This document shows, in pieces, positions 16,364-25,864 of a stretch of DNA of 34,695 bases; position 1 is the first letter of the stretch, and each line of letters begins with the position of its first letter. The stretch comes from a bacterium (GTDB taxonomy: Bacteria > UBA4055): positions 1-34,695 of the forward strand of contig JAKQBN010000024.1 of the NCBI GenBank assembly GCA_029559475.1, in the 5' to 3' direction. The position numbers were made by a program, and so were the translations under genes. The notes beneath the pieces were generated by a model. The model was not told the DNA's origin and searched no databases. It worked only from the letters and a program-made list of their open reading frames with translations.

Positions 16364-19300
16364 ATGAAGTACTTTATTTCGGCGCTTTTTTTGGCAGCAT
16401 CGGTTTTTTTATTTTACGGCTGTTTTGAAAAACAGAGCAGCGGCAGGGCTGATTCTGAGCAGATCGCTAGATATTTAAGCTATACGCCTTCCGGTGTATT
16501 TCCGGGACAAACTATTGATGTGATATTTATAGCTCCTGTTCCCGGCTACACAAGTCCCGGATCGGAAATATCAGGAAAAGTACTGCGGTTCGATCCTGAT
16601 ATAGATGGAAAAACATTCTGGAAGGATGAACGTACGATCTCTTTTATACCTGACAAAGATCTTAAACAGGGCGATATTTACAAGGCTGTTCTCAGTCTGA
16701 AAAGTTTTTCCGAAACTTTTAATGAAGTGCCGGAATACGGATTCGAATTCACCATTCTGAAGAGGGACGTCCGTTCTTTCAGCGGTGATGTTATAGAAAC
16801 CTCGAATAATAAAGCTCTCTATGAGGCAGCTATAGCGTTCAATTATAAAACACGCCTTGAAGAGCTGAAAGAAGCTGTTGAATTCACGATGAACGGCAAT
16901 GATGTTCCATTCGAAATATTCAGTGGTGCAGACAGCAGTTCGTTCGTCTTCAGGTCTTCGGAGTTCCAGCAGTCGGACGAGAAAAAGCTGTTTGTGCTCA
17001 AGATCGACAAGAACAGGATCGAGATAGCTTCAGATTATGTTCATGAGTTCTCTTTTACAAAGAAAGAGGAAATGGAGATCATTCAGATATCGAGAAGAAC
17101 GGAAGATGAGAACCCTTCGATAGAGATAAAATTCGCTTCGGAACTGTCGCCGGATCAGGAAATTAACGGGTTGGTTTCAGTCAGTCCCGAAACTGACTTC
17201 GAGCTGAAAAAAACCGGTAAAAGTATAATAATCTCAGGGAATTTCGAATACGGCAAGGATTATAAAATTACTGTAAGCGGCAGCCTGATGAATAAATACG
17301 GCTACAGGCTGAAAAAGGATCACGTTTCTAATATTGGATTCATGGACAAAGCGCCTTTTCTTGATTTTATCGATAAAGGCTGTTTCCTTTCATCCGGCAA
17401 CAATAAAAAGATCAGGTTCTATTCCCAGAATATCAAAAGCGTTTATCTGACTGTTAAAAAAGTCTATGAATCGAATCTTGGACAGTTCCTTCAGAGAAGC
17501 GGATTAAGAGGAACACAGTCGGTCAACCGCTACGGATATTACGATTATTATTACGGATACGGCGAATTTGAAAGAGTAGGGATCGAAGTGTTAAAAGATA
17601 CGCTCTTTATAAAATCAAAGCTGAATGAAACATCCGTAAGCGAATTGGACTTAAGTAAACTCATTCCGAAAAAGGATAAAGGCTTATATGTGCTCGAACT
17701 GACTTACAGGGAAGAGAACACAATGTTCAGAAAAGGACCGGATTATTCTCAGTGGGATGAAAGATACCCCGCGCTTTCAGGTAAAGCCGAAAAGAACATC
17801 ATACTTTCCGATCTGGGAATGAGTATGATAAACTCGGAGAACGGAGTCTACGTTCATGTTTTCGATATCGAATCAGCTTCTCCTGTATCTGGAGCAGTAG
17901 TAAAACTTCTGGATTTCCAGAATCAGGTTCTGGCAGAAGCATCGACGGATTACAGGGGAAAAGCCGAATTCGGAAAGCAGAAAAGGGAAGTATTTTGCAC
18001 AACTGCAGAAAAAGATAACGCAAGATCGGTTATTAAGGCGAACGAGATGCAGACCGCCTTTTCGGCTTTCGACATAGGGGGAGCTGACTTCAATTCTGAT
18101 CAGACAAGAGGATACATATATACCGACCGCGGAATTTACAGACCGGGAGATGATATCAATGTATCGATGATATTCAGAAACAAGGACAACACTTTCCCGA
18201 AAGATCATCCCGTTAAAATAAGAATAAGCGACCCGACAGGAAAGATCCGCACAGAAGATGTACTTAAAAAAGGTGAGGACGGGTTCTACAGCTATAAAAT
18301 GAAGATCATGCCCGAGGACATGACGGGGCAGTGGATATTTACATCCGAGGCGGGCGGAAAAACGTTCACGCAGGGGATAAGCGTCGAGACGATAGTGCCT
18401 GAAATGCTTGACGTAAAGTTAACGGCAGATAAAGACAGCCTCGGCCCGAATGATTCTTCTCTAAAAGTCAAATTAAGTTCGAATTATCTTTTCGGAAGTC
18501 CCGCGTCAGGGCTGAGAGCGAACGTAAACTATTCGATATACCCTCGAGATAAATTCTTCCCTAGATACAGAAATTATACTTTCAGAAGCGAATCTGAAGG
18601 ATTTTCCAGCTATGATGGATCGCTTTTCAGCGGAACGCTCGATGCCGAGGGAGTAAAAACCGCGGATTTCACCGTTCCGAAGATAACTAAGGCTTCATCG
18701 GCTGCGGTGATAAGGTTCAATGCAGAAGTTCTTGAAGAAGGCGGAAGACCTAACAGGAGCGCGAAAACGGTAAATATCGATCCTTACGATTCCTACGTGG
18801 GTATCGAAAAAATGAAATCCGGTTTTATTAAAGCCGGAACAAAACAGGATTTTAAAACGGTGCTTCTCGCTTCGGACGGATATATTCTTCAGGGTAGGGA
18901 CATGAAGATCAGAATATACCTGAACGAAAGCTACTGGTGGTGGGATTACAGCGGCACTAACAGCAGAATGAACTACAGATCCGATTTCGAGACGCGGCTG
19001 GTATATGAACAGGATTTCGTTTCAGGTTCCGCTCCGTACAAATTCAGCTATAATTTCGGTGGGGACGGCCTGTATCTGATCGAAGTTTCTCAGAAAGTGA
19101 AAGGAACACATTCGGCAGCGTTTTTCGTCAGCGCTTCATACTGGGGCGGCGAGACGGCGGACATTAATTCCGCCGACTTCCAGGCTTTAAGGTCAGATAA
19201 AGAGATCTATAAACATGGCGAGACGGCCGTCATAAAATTCCCGGCGCAGGAAAAGTCGCGCGTGCTCGTTTCGGTCGATAAAGGATCAGTCAATATCGAT

Positions 19301-21892
19301 AATTACAGTTTTGCGGTAAAAGACAAGGAAGCCGTAGTTGAGATCCCGGTCAAAAGTTCTATGGCCCCTAACGTTTACTGCACGGTGAGCGTGATCCAGC
19401 CGAATTCGGAAACGGGTAATGACAGGCCGGTAAGGATAATCGGAACAATACCCGTAAAGGTCGAGGATCCGGGATCGAAACAGTCTATAACCGTAACTAT
19501 GCCTGAAGTTTTAAGGCCGAACGAGAAATTCAAATGCAGAATAAAGGCTGATAAAGAATCTCAGTTCACGATCTCAGTAGTTGATGAAGGGCTTTTAAGC
19601 ATAACGGATTTTATATCGCCTGACGCATGGAAACATTTCTTCGGGAAATTAAGGCTCGGAACTACGTTTTATGACTTATACGGACTAGTAATAGGCGCGA
19701 ATAAAGGGCCTGTTTCCAACACTTTTTCGATAGGCGGAAGTATGGCTCTGGCAGAGAGAGCGAAAATGCTTTCTCAGACCAAGGCGGACAGGTTTAAGCC
19801 GGTAGCTCTTTTTAAAGGCCCGGTGAAAACAGACGGGAACGGGAACGCCGAAGTCGAATTCACGATGCCTGAGTACGTCGGTGCCGTGCGTGTAATGGCG
19901 GTATGCGCTGATGAAGGCAGATACGGCGGTTTTGAGAAAAGAGTCCAGGTAAAAACCGAAATAATCGCAGTGCCGTCTATTCCTAGAGTTCTAGCGTCGG
20001 GAGATGAGGCGGAGATACCCGTTACGGTATTCTGCATGGACGAACGGATAAAAGACGCAGAAATCACACTTGAACTGAAAGGTCCGCTGACTACCGAGGT
20101 CAAAAAGCAAAGTGTAAGTTTTAACGGAATAGAAAATAAAACTGTTTATTTTAGAATAAAAGCGAAAGACGAGATCGGAACAGGAAATATAAAAGTTACA
20201 GCGCTTTCGGGAAAATTCAGCTCGGTAAGCAATACTGAAATAGCGGTAAATCCGGTATCACCGAGAGAATTCAAGTCCGTCACTGTAATTTGCGAAAAAG
20301 GAAGTTCGGTTGAATTAAATATCCCGGATTATATGGCTGGAACTGTAAACGCGACTGTTACAGTTTCAAAGATAAAGATGCCAGACCTCTCAAAAAGGAT
20401 GCATTATCTTATAGAATATCCTTACGGATGCCTAGAACAGACAGTATCGGCATCATTCTCGCAACTGTCGGTCAAACCTCTTTTAAAGCAGCACAGTTCA
20501 ATTTACGAAAAACTGGATGAGAACATCAATTCCGGTATTTCCAAATTGAGAAAATTCCAGAATGCCAACGGGTCGTTCAACTATTGGCCTCAGTACGGAA
20601 ATAATTACAGCGGATGGTCGGACATCTACGCGGGACATTTTATGACGGAAGCTAAGAAGAAAGGTTATTTTGTACCAACCGACATGTACGACAACTGGAA
20701 GAGAAGCGCACATTCCATGGCTGTTAAATACAGGACTGAAAGTTTAAAAGGGGTTTTCAGGAACAGGAACGATTACAAAAATTACGAAATATATTACAGG
20801 GTGAGGGAGCAGATATACAGGCTGTATGTACTAGCACTTGCAGGAGAACCCGAAACAGGCGCGATGAACATAATGAAGGAAACTAACCTCGCTTATCTGG
20901 ATGATACGGAAAAATGGATACTTTCCACCGCCTATAAATACGCGGGAATAAACGAGACCGCGAGATCTATCGCGGATCAGGCCGGAGTTCTAATTCAGGA
21001 TTATAAAGAAATGAGGTATTCATTCGGAACGCTGGAAAGGGACAAGGCGTTCATTCTTTCGGCTCTCTGCGATAACGGCAGGGAAACGAAGGCAGTTGAG
21101 CTTTATAACCATCTGATCGATGAAATTGCATCTGAAGAATGGTATTCCACTCAGACTTTAGGATTCATGATGCTTTCTGTCGGTAAATTCATGGAAAAAT
21201 ATCCGGCTTATTTCAGATCGGACTCGAAGCTGTCAGGAGTGATAAGAGCCGATAAGGGCAAAGAAGTCAAATTTTCGGTAAAAGAGGCATCATATACGAC
21301 AGAAATAGCTTCCATGCCTAATCAGAAAATAACCGTAATATCTGATAAAGCATCGCAGATAGAGAAGTGTTTCGTGACGCTCAATTACGACGGGATCCCG
21401 CTCAGGCCATCAGAGAAAAGAGAGGCTAAAGGGTTGACGCTTCAGAGATCGTTCACATCTAAAGCAGGGATCACCGACGCGAAGGTCATGAAGCAGGGAG
21501 ATAATTTTACCTTAAAGATCAGGATCACGAAAACTACTCCGAATGAGCTCAGGAACATGGCTCTCGTGCAGATCATTCCGTCAGGTTGGGAGATCGACAA
21601 TAAGCGCATAGGCGACCCTGACGCGTACAATTCGGCGGACGAAACGAGATCATATTACTACGGTGACGATACATATAAGTCGTCTATGAGGATCAGGTAC
21701 ACGGATATCAGGGACGACAGAGTAATGTGGTTCTTTGATATGGACAAAGATTCCAAAACCGCCGATTTCGAGATCGGGCTGAAGGCTGTCACCACAGGAA
21801 AATTCTATCTGCCAGCTACGATGGTGGAATCTATGTATTCAAGGGAGTATTATGCACTAGAACCGGGCATGAAGGCCGAAGTTAAGAAATAA
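16364..21892 (+). CDS. bacterial alpha-2-macroglobulin, lipoprotein
   Basis: 1842 residues from ATG at 16364. I prefer this to the GTG at 16358 because GGAG (16355-16358) is then five bases upstream and would otherwise be inside the start. Lipoprotein signal: MKYFISALFLAASVFLFYGC with Cys20. The body is a chain of macroglobulin domains, with a thioester motif GCLEQT at Cys1356, followed by a helical thioester domain. The family traps proteases in the periplasm by means of the thioester. It is followed by pbpC, the conserved partner in E. coli (yfhM-pbpC) and many other diderms, pointing to defence of the envelope during cell-wall repair. Divergent from the Ehr operon with about 117 bases between. 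Confidence 0.95.
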   Translation: MKYFISALFLAASVFLFYGCFEKQSSGRADSEQIARYLSYTPSGVFPGQTIDVIFIAPVPGYTSPGSEISGKVLRFDPDIDGKTFWKDERTISFIPDKDLKQGDIYKAVLSLKSFSETFNEVPEYGFEFTILKRDVRSFSGDVIETSNNKALYEAAIAFNYKTRLEELKEAVEFTMNGNDVPFEIFSGADSSSFVFRSSEFQQSDEKKLFVLKIDKNRIEIASDYVHEFSFTKKEEMEIIQISRRTEDENPSIEIKFASELSPDQEINGLVSVSPETDFELKKTGKSIIISGNFEYGKDYKITVSGSLMNKYGYRLKKDHVSNIGFMDKAPFLDFIDKGCFLSSGNNKKIRFYSQNIKSVYLTVKKVYESNLGQFLQRSGLRGTQSVNRYGYYDYYYGYGEFERVGIEVLKDTLFIKSKLNETSVSELDLSKLIPKKDKGLYVLELTYREENTMFRKGPDYSQWDERYPALSGKAEKNIILSDLGMSMINSENGVYVHVFDIESASPVSGAVVKLLDFQNQVLAEASTDYRGKAEFGKQKREVFCTTAEKDNARSVIKANEMQTAFSAFDIGGADFNSDQTRGYIYTDRGIYRPGDDINVSMIFRNKDNTFPKDHPVKIRISDPTGKIRTEDVLKKGEDGFYSYKMKIMPEDMTGQWIFTSEAGGKTFTQGISVETIVPEMLDVKLTADKDSLGPNDSSLKVKLSSNYLFGSPASGLRANVNYSIYPRDKFFPRYRNYTFRSESEGFSSYDGSLFSGTLDAEGVKTADFTVPKITKASSAAVIRFNAEVLEEGGRPNRSAKTVNIDPYDSYVGIEKMKSGFIKAGTKQDFKTVLLASDGYILQGRDMKIRIYLNESYWWWDYSGTNSRMNYRSDFETRLVYEQDFVSGSAPYKFSYNFGGDGLYLIEVSQKVKGTHSAAFFVSASYWGGETADINSADFQALRSDKEIYKHGETAVIKFPAQEKSRVLVSVDKGSVNIDNYSFAVKDKEAVVEIPVKSSMAPNVYCTVSVIQPNSETGNDRPVRIIGTIPVKVEDPGSKQSITVTMPEVLRPNEKFKCRIKADKESQFTISVVDEGLLSITDFISPDAWKHFFGKLRLGTTFYDLYGLVIGANKGPVSNTFSIGGSMALAERAKMLSQTKADRFKPVALFKGPVKTDGNGNAEVEFTMPEYVGAVRVMAVCADEGRYGGFEKRVQVKTEIIAVPSIPRVLASGDEAEIPVTVFCMDERIKDAEITLELKGPLTTEVKKQSVSFNGIENKTVYFRIKAKDEIGTGNIKVTALSGKFSSVSNTEIAVNPVSPREFKSVTVICEKGSSVELNIPDYMAGTVNATVTVSKIKMPDLSKRMHYLIEYPYGCLEQTVSASFSQLSVKPLLKQHSSIYEKLDENINSGISKLRKFQNANGSFNYWPQYGNNYSGWSDIYAGHFMTEAKKKGYFVPTDMYDNWKRSAHSMAVKYRTESLKGVFRNRNDYKNYEIYYRVREQIYRLYVLALAGEPETGAMNIMKETNLAYLDDTEKWILSTAYKYAGINETARSIADQAGVLIQDYKEMRYSFGTLERDKAFILSALCDNGRETKAVELYNHLIDEIASEEWYSTQTLGFMMLSVGKFMEKYPAYFRSDSKLSGVIRADKGKEVKFSVKEASYTTEIASMPNQKITVISDKASQIEKCFVTLNYDGIPLRPSEKREAKGLTLQRSFTSKAGITDAKVMKQGDNFTLKIRITKTTPNELRNMALVQIIPSGWEIDNKRIGDPDAYNSADETRSYYYGDDTYKSSMRIRYTDIRDDRVMWFFDMDKDSKTADFEIGLKAVTTGKFYLPATMVESMYSREYYALEPGMKAEVKK

Positions 21893-21974
21893 TCAGGGAT
21901 AAAGGATTTTCTGCATAAAAAAATATTCAGCATCAAAAAAAATACTGATAATAGTATCAGCGGTTATTTTATTT

Positions 21975-24218
21975 TTGTTCATAAGCATACTTTTTATCCC
22001 GATTAAGTTGGAACCGGAAAAAGGTTTTTACAGCCGGGTAGTGCTTGACAGGAACGGCGAGCTGTTAAGGGTCTTTCTTAACAAAGACGAGCAGTGGGTA
22101 TATCCCGATACAGGATCTCCGGTACCTGAAAAGCTAAAAGAGTGCGTGATCAATTTTGAGGACGGGCGGTTCTATTATCATCCGGGGATTGATCCGATAG
22201 CCGTTGCGAGAGCGTTCTACGGAAATATTTCAGGATCGAAAAAGAGCGGCGCGAGCACTATCACGATGCAGCTCGCAAGGATCAGAGATCCAAAGAAAAG
22301 AAATTTATGGAACAAGTTCATCGAAAGCCTTCAGAGCTTCAAGCTGGAGCTATTCTTAAGAAAAGAAGAGATCCTGACCGGATACCTGAACGGAGCGCCC
22401 TACGGAAGGAATATCATAGGATATCAGACAGCTTCGCTGAGCTATTTCGGGAAGTATGCCGAAGAACTGAGCTGGGCGGAAGCGGCACTATTAGCTGTTC
22501 TGCCCAATTCGCCGGGAGGAATGAGCCCGGGAATAAACCACGAAAGGCTGATCCTAAAGCGCGACAGGCTGTTAAAAAAGCTTCTTGATGATAATATCAT
22601 TACTCAGGATATTTATCAGACTGCAATACTGGAGAAAGTCACTTTAAAGCCTTATCCGTTCCCGAAATCAGCTCCTCATGCCGCGGAATACTGTGTACGC
22701 AAATCAAAGGACGACCTGATAAGATCAACGATAGACAGAGAACTTCAGGAACGGGTGGAGCAGATAGTTTCAAGGCACAGCGAATATCTGAAAAATGACG
22801 GTATCTACAATCTGTCTGTACTTGTCTGCGAAACGAAATCAGGAAAAATCAGAGCTTATGCCGGTTCGCAGGATTACTGGGATAATTCGAAGTCGGGAAA
22901 AGTTGACGGAGTTCAGGCTGTCAGATCGTCCGGATCTATATTAAAACCATTTCTTTATGCGAAGTGCATAGACGCAGGGACGATCTGCGAAAATTCTCTT
23001 ATTGAGGATATACCGATCAATATTTCATCCTTTTCTCCGAAGAACGCCGACGATACATTTTCCGGCCTTGTCAGAGTGAAAAAAGCACTCATTTCATCAT
23101 TGAACGTTCCCGCAGTGATCCTGCTTAAACGATACGGCCTGAAACATTTTTACGAAGATCTTAAAAAGATGGGCATCCGCAGCCTGACAAGAAGGGCTGA
23201 AGACTACGGTCTGTCGCTCATTATCGGCGGAGCGGAGACCAGCCTTTGGGATGTGGTCAGCCTGTACAGAGGCCTCGGAAATTACGGAGAATTCGGGCAG
23301 CTCAAAGTATTCGAAAACGCTCCGGACGAAAAGAAAGAAAAGTGCCTGTCAAAAGGAGCGTCCTATATTACTCTAAAAATGCTTGAGGAGGTCAGGCGTC
23401 CGGGTATAGAATATTTCTGGAACGTGTTCGAAAATTCGCGTCCGGTGTCATGGAAAACAGGCACGAGCTACGCTCACAAAGACGCATGGGCTCTTGGAGT
23501 CACTCCCGAATGGACGATAGGAATCTGGGCGGGGAATTTTGACGGCGAGACCAACAAGATGATATCAGGCGCGCAGACCGCAGGCCCTCTACTTTTCGAT
23601 ATTTTTAACAGCATAAGTTCTCAGGATTATAAACCTTTCTATGCGCCTCAGAATGAACTAAAAAGCGTAATGGTCTGCAAAGATACGGGATTCACACCTT
23701 CACCGGACTGTCCCGAGCCCGAAGCCGTCTTCATGCCGAAGAACAGCCCCGCTCTACCGGTGTGCCGGTATCATAAAAAGATACATCTTTCAAAAGACGG
23801 TTCTGAGCAGGTCTGCTCGCTGTGCTGGGATAAGGATCATATAGAGAAAGTGATCCTGAAGTATCCTCCGCTCATAGCCAGAACGATGAAAAAAGCGGGA
23901 GCGGATATCTATATGGTGCCTGAGCATAAAAGATCATGCCCGTCTCTGGAAAGCTCAGACGACCTCTCAATAGTTTATCCGATAGCAGGAACGAGGATCT
24001 ATATACCCAAGGATATCGGCGGGGCTCAACAGAAGGTCAAGCTGGATGTGGCGGACACAAAGAAGGATGCAGTCGTTTACTGGTATATTGATGGAGTTTA
24101 TTTCGGAATGACCGAATCCGACCACAGCCTGTATGTGAACCTCGAAAAAGGATATCATATCCTGAAAGTAATCGATTCCGGCGGAAAATCGTCAGAAGTC
24201 AGGTTCGAAGTTATATAA
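21975..24218 (+). CDS. pbpC: penicillin-binding protein 1C
   Basis: Bifunctional peptidoglycan synthase. Glycosyltransferase 51 domain with FEDGRFYYHPGID (catalytic Glu near residue 61) and GASTITMQLARI. Transpeptidase domain with SxxK (SSGSILKPF, about 318), SLN (SSLNVPAV) and KTGTSY (about 493). A C-terminal PbpC-type domain holds several cysteines (VCKDTGFTPSPDCPE, VCSLCW). The start is uncertain: 21975 is TTG in the middle of the membrane anchor. The frame is open back to 21903 and upstream codons encode the first half of the anchor (ILIIVSAVILFLF), yet contain no ATG, GTG or TTG. AAAGGA at 21901-21906 would suit a start near 21915 (ATA); an ATT is at 21906. Partner of the macroglobulin gene. 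Confidence 0.93.
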   Translation: MFISILFIPIKLEPEKGFYSRVVLDRNGELLRVFLNKDEQWVYPDTGSPVPEKLKECVINFEDGRFYYHPGIDPIAVARAFYGNISGSKKSGASTITMQLARIRDPKKRNLWNKFIESLQSFKLELFLRKEEILTGYLNGAPYGRNIIGYQTASLSYFGKYAEELSWAEAALLAVLPNSPGGMSPGINHERLILKRDRLLKKLLDDNIITQDIYQTAILEKVTLKPYPFPKSAPHAAEYCVRKSKDDLIRSTIDRELQERVEQIVSRHSEYLKNDGIYNLSVLVCETKSGKIRAYAGSQDYWDNSKSGKVDGVQAVRSSGSILKPFLYAKCIDAGTICENSLIEDIPINISSFSPKNADDTFSGLVRVKKALISSLNVPAVILLKRYGLKHFYEDLKKMGIRSLTRRAEDYGLSLIIGGAETSLWDVVSLYRGLGNYGEFGQLKVFENAPDEKKEKCLSKGASYITLKMLEEVRRPGIEYFWNVFENSRPVSWKTGTSYAHKDAWALGVTPEWTIGIWAGNFDGETNKMISGAQTAGPLLFDIFNSISSQDYKPFYAPQNELKSVMVCKDTGFTPSPDCPEPEAVFMPKNSPALPVCRYHKKIHLSKDGSEQVCSLCWDKDHIEKVILKYPPLIARTMKKAGADIYMVPEHKRSCPSLESSDDLSIVYPIAGTRIYIPKDIGGAQQKVKLDVADTKKDAVVYWYIDGVYFGMTESDHSLYVNLEKGYHILKVIDSGGKSSEVRFEVI

Positions 24219-24250
24219 AAAAAGGGGCTTTTTAGAGTCCCTTTTTTTTT
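24218..24250. terminator. bidirectional terminator after pbpC
   Basis: GGGGCT (24224-24229) pairs with AGTCCC (24236-24241), one G-T pair, loop of six. It is flanked by an A run on the left and nine T residues on the right, so it can end pbpC transcription and also that of the small minus-strand ORF at 24276-24398. Confidence 0.85.
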
Positions 24251-24275
24251 GTGGAGTGAGTGATGAGGAGAGAAT

Positions 24276-24398
24276 TTAGAATCCGAAGTGGGATTTGATC
24301 CTGTTCATGTTCTGTCTGAATTTGAAGTGGATATTAATTTTTTCTACTTCTTTCTGATCTTCTGTTGTCATCTGTATGTTTTTATTATTGTTTTTCAT
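24276..24398 (-). CDS. possible small protein, 40 residues
   Basis: The only coding candidate in the 365-base gap between pbpC and tRNA-Val. ATG at 24398 with AGAGGA about seven bases upstream, stop TAA at 24276. The product is MKNNNKNIQMTTEDQKEVEK at the N-terminus and ends RQNMNRIKSHFGF: polar, basic, no signal peptide or membrane segment, not recognised. A good ribosome site and an end close to a terminator facing it support it; the length and lack of homology speak against. The rest of the gap (24400-24539) is AT-rich with a 10-base palindrome TTTCGCGAAA at 24496-24505 and no other gene that I can see. Confidence 0.45.
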   Translation of the reverse strand: MKNNNKNIQMTTEDQKEVEKINIHFKFRQNMNRIKSHFGF

Positions 24399-24539
24399 TT
24401 TATTTTCCTCTTTGCGGTTTTGTTTTAGCTTACACCGGTAATCTAATACCTTTTATATATACTTCAAATATATCTCCGACAGAACGCCGAAACTGTTTCG
24501 CGAAATGCATAAAAGGCGAAATAAATTGCAAATTCGTAA

Positions 24540-24568
24540 TTGACTTTTTTATTAAAAATTCTTAAAAT
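24540..24568 (+). promoter_or_regulatory. promoter of tRNA-Val
   Basis: TTGACT (24540-24545), 17 bases, TAAAAT (24563-24568). The predicted start of transcription is about ten bases before the tRNA. Confidence 0.65.
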
Positions 24569-24583
24569 TGCGGTTCGTTCATT

Positions 24584-24658
24584 GGGGGTATGGCTTAGTT
24601 GGTTTAAAGCGCTAGCTCGACAAGCTAGAGATCACTGGTTCAAGTCCAGTTATCCCCA
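24584..24658 (+). tRNA. tRNA-Val (GAC)
   Basis: Full cloverleaf. Acceptor GGGGGTA pairs with TATCCCC (651-657 of the 24 kb block) with one G-T. D stem GCTT/AAGC. Anticodon stem CTAGC/GCTAG, loop TCGACAA with anticodon GAC. T stem ACTGG/CCAGT with loop TTCAAGT. Discriminator A; CCA not encoded. Position 33 is C instead of the nearly universal T. Confidence 0.9.
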
Positions 24659-24661
24659 CGA

Positions 24662-25765
24662 CTATTGTTCAGACCATTTCTTCATGAACTCTATTAAAGC
24701 CTGCCTTCCGGCAGGTTTTTCATTTCTGACGTAATATCCCGAATTCGCAACCCCGGTTATCAGGCATTCTTCAAGTCCGAGGCCGGAAATATATCCCGCA
24801 TAGAATCCCGCGTTGAAAATGTCTCCCGCTCCCGTTGAAAGTTTTGGTTCGGGTGTATAAGGCCCGTCAATGATGAACGAACCTTTCTCCGCGCACACTG
24901 CGGCCTGTTTTATGCTGTGGATAACTATGGCGGACAAAGGCAGGTTCCTTCGGATATTCTCCGCCAGCTGCTTTATGTCTTTATATTCCGAACCGGCTCC
25001 GGTTACTTCAGATATCTGAACGGCTTCGGATTCGTTCAGACCGAGTATCACGTCGGCATATCCGTTCATTTCAAGAAGCAGTTCAGTGCAGAGACTGAGG
25101 TCAGCTCTAGAACGCTTCTTGGGATCTGTAAGGTCAATGTAGACGGTTTTTCTTTCGTCCATTCCTGAGAAGATCTTTGTGATCTGCGCGAAAATGTCGT
25201 TCATTAATGGTATCATTGTCCAGTTGACGAAAGCGAAATATGAATTGTCAGTTATCATTTTTTTCAGCTTTTCTTTGCCTACAGCTTTTATGATCTTATC
25301 CCAGCTGATATCAAGAACGCTCTGCGGGTAATTGAACATCACCTTACCGTCATGCATTTCGAAAGCATCGGTTATGCCCGGATCGCAGAATGTAACGGCG
25401 GTTCTGCATCTGTCGGTAAAAGGTTTAAATATCGACAGAATTTCATTTGCACCCATCGAACCTATTATGTCGATCTGATTGTCCAGAAGGGCAAGCGAAT
25501 TAGCCATGATCGGACCGTTGCCGCCCATGCTCGAGCGCTCTTTGACGATCTCAACATTAATGCTTTTCCCGGCTCCGCTTCTTATCCTGTCCGCGAAAGT
25601 GACAATATCGGTCATCGGTACAAAATTCTTATTATCTTTTCTTACAAGCACAGGCTTTAAGATGTTATCTATAAAACCATCGAAACCTACGAAAACATTA
25701 CCCCGTTTATCCGAAGAGCTGAATTTTTCTGCAGTTCTGATTATAAGTTCTTTCTGTTCCGCCAT
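24662..25765 (-). CDS. PfkB-family carbohydrate kinase
   Basis: 367 residues. N-terminal GFDGFIDNIL, a central SSMGGNGPIMANSLALL, and the C-terminal PfkB / ribokinase signature STGAGDIFNAGFYAGY with the anion hole and catalytic Asp315. These show a cytoplasmic kinase that moves phosphate from ATP to a sugar or nucleoside hydroxyl. The substrate cannot be read from the sequence. It is slightly longer than ribokinase (about 310). Single gene, converging with tRNA-Val on its 3' side and divergent from the DUF554 gene. Starts at ATG with AAGGAT upstream. Confidence 0.9.
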   Translation of the reverse strand: MAEQKELIIRTAEKFSSSDKRGNVFVGFDGFIDNILKPVLVRKDNKNFVPMTDIVTFADRIRSGAGKSINVEIVKERSSMGGNGPIMANSLALLDNQIDIIGSMGANEILSIFKPFTDRCRTAVTFCDPGITDAFEMHDGKVMFNYPQSVLDISWDKIIKAVGKEKLKKMITDNSYFAFVNWTMIPLMNDIFAQITKIFSGMDERKTVYIDLTDPKKRSRADLSLCTELLLEMNGYADVILGLNESEAVQISEVTGAGSEYKDIKQLAENIRRNLPLSAIVIHSIKQAAVCAEKGSFIIDGPYTPEPKLSTGAGDIFNAGFYAGYISGLGLEECLITGVANSGYYVRNEKPAGRQALIEFMKKWSEQ

Positions 25766-25808
25766 AGTTCATCCTTTTTGTTGACGATAATATAAAAAAA
25801 TTGCATAG

Positions 25809-25837
25809 ATTATAACAGTTTATTTTATTATTTTACA
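25809..25837 (-). promoter_or_regulatory. promoter of the PfkB-family kinase gene
   Basis: On the minus strand TGTAAA (832-837 of the 25 kb block), 17 bases, TATAAT (809-814), with TGT just before TATAAT, giving an extended -10 (TGTTATAAT). The -35 lies in the inverted repeat at 25831-25848. Confidence 0.55.
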
Positions 25838-25848
25838 GTCCTGTAAAA
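25831..25848. promoter_or_regulatory. perfect inverted repeat, candidate operator
   Basis: TTTTACAG-TC-CTGTAAAA: eight-base arms and a two-base spacer. It covers the -35 of the kinase promoter and is 17 bases before the DUF554 start, so a bound repressor could control both divergent genes. No T run follows, so a terminator is less likely. Confidence 0.45.
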
Positions 25849-25864
25849 ATCGGGAAAGAAATAA

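Noticed and set aside
24496-24505. TTTCGCGAAA palindrome as a regulatory site
   Set aside because: Only ten bases, single occurrence, not placed at a promoter element that I can define.
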